Source: Saprospiraceae bacterium (lineage in GTDB: Bacteria; Bacteroidota; Bacteroidia; Chitinophagales; Saprospiraceae). Taken from it: a stretch of 10,249 bases of DNA. Position numbers and translations under genes: made by a program. Under the pieces are notes generated by a model. The model worked only from the letters and a program-made list of their open reading frames with translations, did no database searches and was not told the DNA's origin. The DNA lies in assembly GCA_013002625.1 (NCBI GenBank), contig JABDJE010000353.1, positions 1 to 10,249 on the forward strand, given 5' to 3'. Below, piece by piece: positions 6,405-10,249 of this stretch; within the stretch, counting starts at the first letter, position 1; every line of letters starts with the position of its first letter.

Positions 6405-7759
6405 TGATACGACACATAAGTACTGTTATGAATAAAAGCATTGAGGCTGCCCCATTGGCGGTCTTTCGCTTTTTATTTGGGGTACTGATGTGCATAAGTA
6501 TTGTCAGGTTTTGGTCCCACGGATGGATTGAAAAGTTATACCTCAATCCCAAATGGCATTTTCATTATCTAGGATTCGAATGGGTAAAAGTGCCTTCTCC
6601 ATTTTTGACTTATGGCTTGTTCGTGATCTGTGGTTTCACAGCATTGGCCATTGCAGTAGGATGGTTTTACAGATTGAATGCTGTTTTGTTCTTCCTGAGT
6701 TTTACCTACATAGAGCTCATGGATAAAACAACCTACCTTAATCATTATTATTTCATCTCAATCATTGCCTTCATTTTAATATGGTTACCAGCGCACAGAT
6801 ATTGTTCCATCGATGCATGGAGAAACAAGGACATCCGCGTCCAGTTTGTTCCAGCATGGACGATAGATGTACTAAAAGTGATGTTAGGAGTTGTCTATGT
6901 TTATGCTGGTCTTGCGAAGCTTAATCCAGATTGGTTATTTAGAGCAATGCCGCTTACGATATGGCTTCCCACCAAATTTGATCTGCCTTTTTTTGGCGCG
7001 ATCATGCATGAAAAATGGGTGCATTATGGATTCAGTTGGGCCGGCGCCATTTACGATTTAATTATTCCATTTTTGCTCCTGTATGGACGAACAAGATTAT
7101 TTGCTTTCACATTGGTCCTGGTCTTTCACGTGCTCACAAGAATGCTTTTTCCAATAGGTATGTTTCCATACATTATGATTTTTAGCAGCTTGATATTCTT
7201 TAGCGCTTCATTTCATAATAAAGTTATATCTGCAATATTCTCATGGTTCAACTGGTCGAAGTCTATGTTTGATAATGGACGAACACTCTTACAAAAAGAA
7301 TGGCGAATAGGGCAGTTTGCACAAAAGCTGTTGTTGTTATTAATTCTGTTTCAGTTGATCTTACCCTGGCGGTTTCTATTGTATCCTGGTAATGTGTTTT
7401 GGACAGAGCAAGGCTATCGATTCTCATGGCGCGTCATGCTAATGGAAAAGACAGCTTATGCTAATTTCAAAATAGTGGACGGTATAACGGGGAAAAGATT
7501 TTATGTTCAGAATGAAGATTTCCTAACCTCATTTCAAATCAAGCAGATGGCAACCCAAGCTGATTTTATTATTGAGTATGCCCATATGCTCGGAGATCAC
7601 TTCAGTAGTCAAGGACATCAAAATGTCGAAGTATATGTTGAAAGTTATGCTTCATTAAATGGCAGACCGAGTCAAGCATACATCGATCCCAATATAAACC
7701 TCTTGACAATCAAAAGTGATTTAAAAAATAAAACCTACATCCTTCCATTGAATGAATAA
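6404..7759 (+). CDS. HTTM domain membrane protein, vitamin K-dependent gamma-carboxylase (GGCX) homologue
   Basis: A 451-residue polytopic inner-membrane protein with about nine hydrophobic segments (roughly 17-36, 68-87, 91-105, 114-130, 153-170, 211-227, 232-249, 253-270 and 307-322), then a soluble C-terminal domain (about 325-451). It parallels human gamma-glutamyl carboxylase at several points, from memory of that sequence. DKTTYLNHYY (107-116) with H114 aligns with the segment around human H160. VYAGLAKLNPDW (166-177) with K172 aligns with GVKKLDADW, which holds the catalytic base K218. FHVLTRMLFPIGMFPY (241-256) and the post-membrane WTEQGYRFSWR (333-343) also correspond. Human GGCX uses reduced vitamin K to carboxylate glutamates; Bacteroidota make menaquinone, which could serve. 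Bacterial homologues may do different chemistry, and a Leptospira member has been reported with altered activity. ATG 6404 overlaps the imelysin stop (TAATG); M9 is an alternative start. The last 8 nt overlap the receptor gene. Confidence 0.9.
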   Translation: MIRHISTVMNKSIEAAPLAVFRFLFGVLMCISIVRFWSHGWIEKLYLNPKWHFHYLGFEWVKVPSPFLTYGLFVICGFTALAIAVGWFYRLNAVLFFLSFTYIELMDKTTYLNHYYFISIIAFILIWLPAHRYCSIDAWRNKDIRVQFVPAWTIDVLKVMLGVVYVYAGLAKLNPDWLFRAMPLTIWLPTKFDLPFFGAIMHEKWVHYGFSWAGAIYDLIIPFLLLYGRTRLFAFTLVLVFHVLTRMLFPIGMFPYIMIFSSLIFFSASFHNKVISAIFSWFNWSKSMFDNGRTLLQKEWRIGQFAQKLLLLLILFQLILPWRFLLYPGNVFWTEQGYRFSWRVMLMEKTAYANFKIVDGITGKRFYVQNEDFLTSFQIKQMATQADFIIEYAHMLGDHFSSQGHQNVEVYVESYASLNGRPSQAYIDPNINLLTIKSDLKNKTYILPLNE

Positions 7760-10223
7760 GACCTCTTACATATCATGTGTATTTATGTTATGTGCCACGA
7801 TTTTATGTGGGCAAAATGTATTGGTTATAGAAGTATCAGATAAAGAAACGGGTAAGGCGGTCCAGGGAATTGAAGTGTTTCAAAGCGCGACAGGAAGAAT
7901 TTACTCAAGTAATGAAGCTGGCCTTGTTGAGATTAAAGATGTAAGCCAGCAAGAACAGGGATTTGTGATTTTTGGCTTATCACACAACACTATAGACACC
8001 AGTTTTCTGATCGTTTCTGATACAATGATATCCATAGAGGTGTCAAAGTTAAATGTCCAGTTAAGCACTGTTGAAATAGGTGCCAGGCGCAAGGAGCTCT
8101 TTGCCTTGAAGCGATTGCAGGATGTACAGGGAACAGCCATCTATGCAGGAAGGAAAACAGAGGTGGTGTTGATGGATCTAATAAATGGCAATCTGGCCAA
8201 TAATGTGAGCAGACAGATTTACGCGCAGGTATCTGGATTGAATATATATGAAGGGAGCAGCGGAGGATTACAATTGGGTATAGGGGGAAGGGGTTTGGAT
8301 CCTAACCGAACTTCGAATTTTAATACACGTCAAGATGGCTATGATATCAGCGCTGATGTACTGGGTTATCCGGAGAACTATTATACACCTCCGGCAAACT
8401 TAATTGACGAAATTGAATTAATTCGGGGTGCAAGCAGTCTGCAGTATGGTACACAGTTTGGCGGTCTGTTGAATTTCAAACTATATAGGATTCCTTCATT
8501 TAAAAAGTCTGAAATTGAATTTTCTCAAACGCTGGGATCCTACGGTTTTATGAATACATATTTAAAGGCGGGTTATAATTTTGACAAATTCAGCGTAAGC
8601 AGTTTTATAAACTATAAGCGTGGTGATGGCTATAGATTGAATTCAGATTTCAATGCCTTAAATGCCTATTTAAATGTGACTTATACTTTATCTGATCATA
8701 CCATTCTGGGTATTGACCTCACATATTATAAATATCTAGCGCAGCAAGCAGGTGGATTAACTGATACAATGTTTGAAGAAGATCCCCAGCAGAGCAACCG
8801 TGAGCGCAATTGGTTTGAGGTGGATTGGAAACTGTGGAGCATGAGACTGGATCATGAATTGGGGAAGGATTCAAAAATGTCTTTTATAATTTCAGGATTG
8901 TATGCTCAGCGCAATTCGGTAGGGTTCAGAGGTAATCCTATTAATTTAAATGATAACCCGATTACGGCATTGGATGAACAAGATACCAACGGCAATTATA
9001 TTTTGCCACGAGATTTGATCAAGGGGGTGTTCAGAAATATCAATGCTGAAGCGAGGTATCTTAGTAAATATGAAATAGGAAGTAAAAAGGCGGTCTTTTT
9101 AATCGGTGCAAAAGTGTATGATTCAAATAATGATGCCATCCAGGGACCAGGATCTACGTCTGAGGATGCAGACTTTAATTTTTACAACCTTGAATTTCCT
9201 GATTACCCAAGCCAATCTGATTTCAATTTCCCAAACTTCAACCTCGCTGCATTTTCTGAAAATATCTTTTATCTCTCGGATCGTTGGTCTATTACACCAG
9301 GCTTAAGATTCGAGTATATCAGAACGCAGGCTGAAGGAGTATATAATAATGTTGTGTTTGATAATGCAGGCAATCCGATTAATAATATTCGCTTGTCAGA
9401 ATCACGTGACTTGAGCCGACAATTTCTTTTGGCTGGAATTTCTTCAGAATATAAATTGGATCAATCCTTGAAATTGTATTCAAATTTTTCACAGAATTAT
9501 CGATCGGTTACATTCTCTGATATTCGGGTAGTGAGTCCCACATTTATCGTCGCCCCCGACATAATGGATGAGAGGGGGTTTACCGCTGATCTGGGTGCAA
9601 GAGGCAGGTTTGGCAAGTTAATTTCTTATGATATAAATGCTTTTGGACTATGGTATAATGATCGCATCGGGATTATTCTTGATAATCGTGCCAATAGAGT
9701 ACGCAAGAACATTGGGAATGCTTTTATTGGTGGGATGGAATCATTATTTGACCTTAATATTGATCGGATGATATGGGGTGATGATTCTAAACGCAGATTA
9801 AATCTATTTGTCAATACTGCAATCACATTTTCTGAATACACGAAATCTGAAGAAAATAATGTCCAAGGCAAAAGGGTGGAGTTTATACCAACGGTAAATC
9901 TCAAAACAGGATTAAACATTGGCCTCGGTAATTTTGAATTTTCAATGCAATATTCATACATCAGTGAACAGTTCACAGATGTTCAGAATTCTGAGCGCGC
10001 CTTTCCTGGAGATAACAGGGAGGGTGTTATAGGTCCAATACCAGCCTATCAAATTTGGGATATTAGCTTGACGCATACATTCAAGCAATTTAAATTTAGT
10101 GGTGGCATAAACAATGCATTGAACCAATCTTACTTCACAAGACGCGCAACAGGCTATCCAGGACCAGGTATTATTCCCTCTGATGGAAGGGCATGGTACT
10201 TTACATTAAGCTATTCTTACTAA
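7752..10223 (+). CDS. FecA-like TonB-dependent outer-membrane receptor
   Basis: An 823-residue outer-membrane receptor driven by TonB-ExbBD. It has a signal peptide (about 1-20, cleavage before Q21) and an N-terminal carboxypeptidase-regulatory-like beta-sandwich (about 22-105, starting VLVIEVSDKETGKAVQGIEV), a Bacteroidota hallmark. The plug (about 118-245) includes QVSGLNIYEGSSGGLQLGIGGRG and NLIDEIELIRGASSLQYGTQFGG. A 22-strand beta-barrel follows, ending with INNALNQSYFTRRATGYPG and a terminal aromatic (SYSY, Y823) recognised by the BAM complex. The plug pattern IGGRGLDPNRTSNFNTRQDG and the barrel end resemble FecA/iron-dicitrate and siderophore receptors, but the substrate cannot be read from sequence. 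No FecI/FecR regulators are visible, and there is no SusD partner. The ATG lies inside the last codons of the HTTM gene (overlap ATGAATAA at 7752-7759), so translation is probably coupled. The reading frame is complete, with TAA-type termination at 10221-10223 and 26 nt of unannotated sequence after it. Confidence 0.94.
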   Translation: MNKTSYISCVFMLCATILCGQNVLVIEVSDKETGKAVQGIEVFQSATGRIYSSNEAGLVEIKDVSQQEQGFVIFGLSHNTIDTSFLIVSDTMISIEVSKLNVQLSTVEIGARRKELFALKRLQDVQGTAIYAGRKTEVVLMDLINGNLANNVSRQIYAQVSGLNIYEGSSGGLQLGIGGRGLDPNRTSNFNTRQDGYDISADVLGYPENYYTPPANLIDEIELIRGASSLQYGTQFGGLLNFKLYRIPSFKKSEIEFSQTLGSYGFMNTYLKAGYNFDKFSVSSFINYKRGDGYRLNSDFNALNAYLNVTYTLSDHTILGIDLTYYKYLAQQAGGLTDTMFEEDPQQSNRERNWFEVDWKLWSMRLDHELGKDSKMSFIISGLYAQRNSVGFRGNPINLNDNPITALDEQDTNGNYILPRDLIKGVFRNINAEARYLSKYEIGSKKAVFLIGAKVYDSNNDAIQGPGSTSEDADFNFYNLEFPDYPSQSDFNFPNFNLAAFSENIFYLSDRWSITPGLRFEYIRTQAEGVYNNVVFDNAGNPINNIRLSESRDLSRQFLLAGISSEYKLDQSLKLYSNFSQNYRSVTFSDIRVVSPTFIVAPDIMDERGFTADLGARGRFGKLISYDINAFGLWYNDRIGIILDNRANRVRKNIGNAFIGGMESLFDLNIDRMIWGDDSKRRLNLFVNTAITFSEYTKSEENNVQGKRVEFIPTVNLKTGLNIGLGNFEFSMQYSYISEQFTDVQNSERAFPGDNREGVIGPIPAYQIWDISLTHTFKQFKFSGGINNALNQSYFTRRATGYPGPGIIPSDGRAWYFTLSYSY

Positions 10224-10249
10224 GAATTTTAAATATGTACACTTGAGAG

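Noticed and set aside
9626..9976. A 116-codon minus-strand open frame antisense to the TonB receptor barrel.
   Set aside because: It is fully covered by the receptor coding sequence, with no promoter-like context and no family resemblance; it is a shadow frame.
10224..10249. Possible operon terminator after the receptor gene.
   Set aside because: The 26 nt available contain no GC-rich inverted repeat or T-run; any terminator lies beyond the window.

Overview
The window looks like chromosomal DNA of a Bacteroidota bacterium. Supporting this are Bacteroidota-style promoter elements (TAnnTTTG), AT-rich leaders with no clear Shine-Dalgarno sequence, a type IX secretion (T9SS) type C-terminal sorting domain, a DUF4856 lipoprotein and a TonB-dependent receptor with an N-terminal carboxypeptidase-regulatory-like domain. 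A Saprospiria- or Cytophagia-like aquatic organism is a guess; the sequence does not fix the genus. No rRNA, tRNA, CRISPR array, insertion sequence or integrase is visible.

Left half (201-3922, all minus strand): five closely spaced genes that could form one transcription unit reading leftwards from about 3985. In transcription order they are a GNAT acetyltransferase, a VOC/glyoxalase-fold protein (4-nt overlap), a secreted GH53 endo-beta-1,4-galactanase with a sorting domain, an ASCH plus winged-helix protein, and a secreted formylglycine-generating-enzyme-like (SUMF1-fold) protein lacking the catalytic cysteines. Their functions do not add up to one obvious pathway. Positions 1-200 lie downstream of the last gene and hold no gene or convincing terminator that I can see.

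Centre (3923-4097): a divergent intergenic region with candidate Bacteroidota-type promoters in both directions. A Fur-half-site-like TGATAAT overlaps the -33 box of the rightward promoter.

Right half (4098-10223, all plus strand): a tight four-gene operon encoding a DUF4856 lipoprotein, an imelysin-family lipoprotein, an HTTM membrane enzyme of the vitamin K-dependent gamma-carboxylase (GGCX) superfamily, and a FecA-like TonB-dependent outer-membrane receptor. The spacings are 9 nt, a 1-nt overlap (TAATG) and an 8-nt overlap (ATGAATAA), so the products are probably translated together. The layout suggests an envelope uptake system: a receptor in the outer membrane, two lipoproteins that may bind or present the ligand, and an inner-membrane redox/carboxylase-like enzyme that may modify a protein, peptide or cofactor. 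Iron or another metal is the likely cargo, by family association only. This operon is the most interesting part of the window. The carboxylase homologue keeps residues aligned with the human catalytic lysine and a key histidine, the imelysin has lost its canonical GxHxxE motif, and the DUF4856 protein carries two spaced HxxxE motifs.
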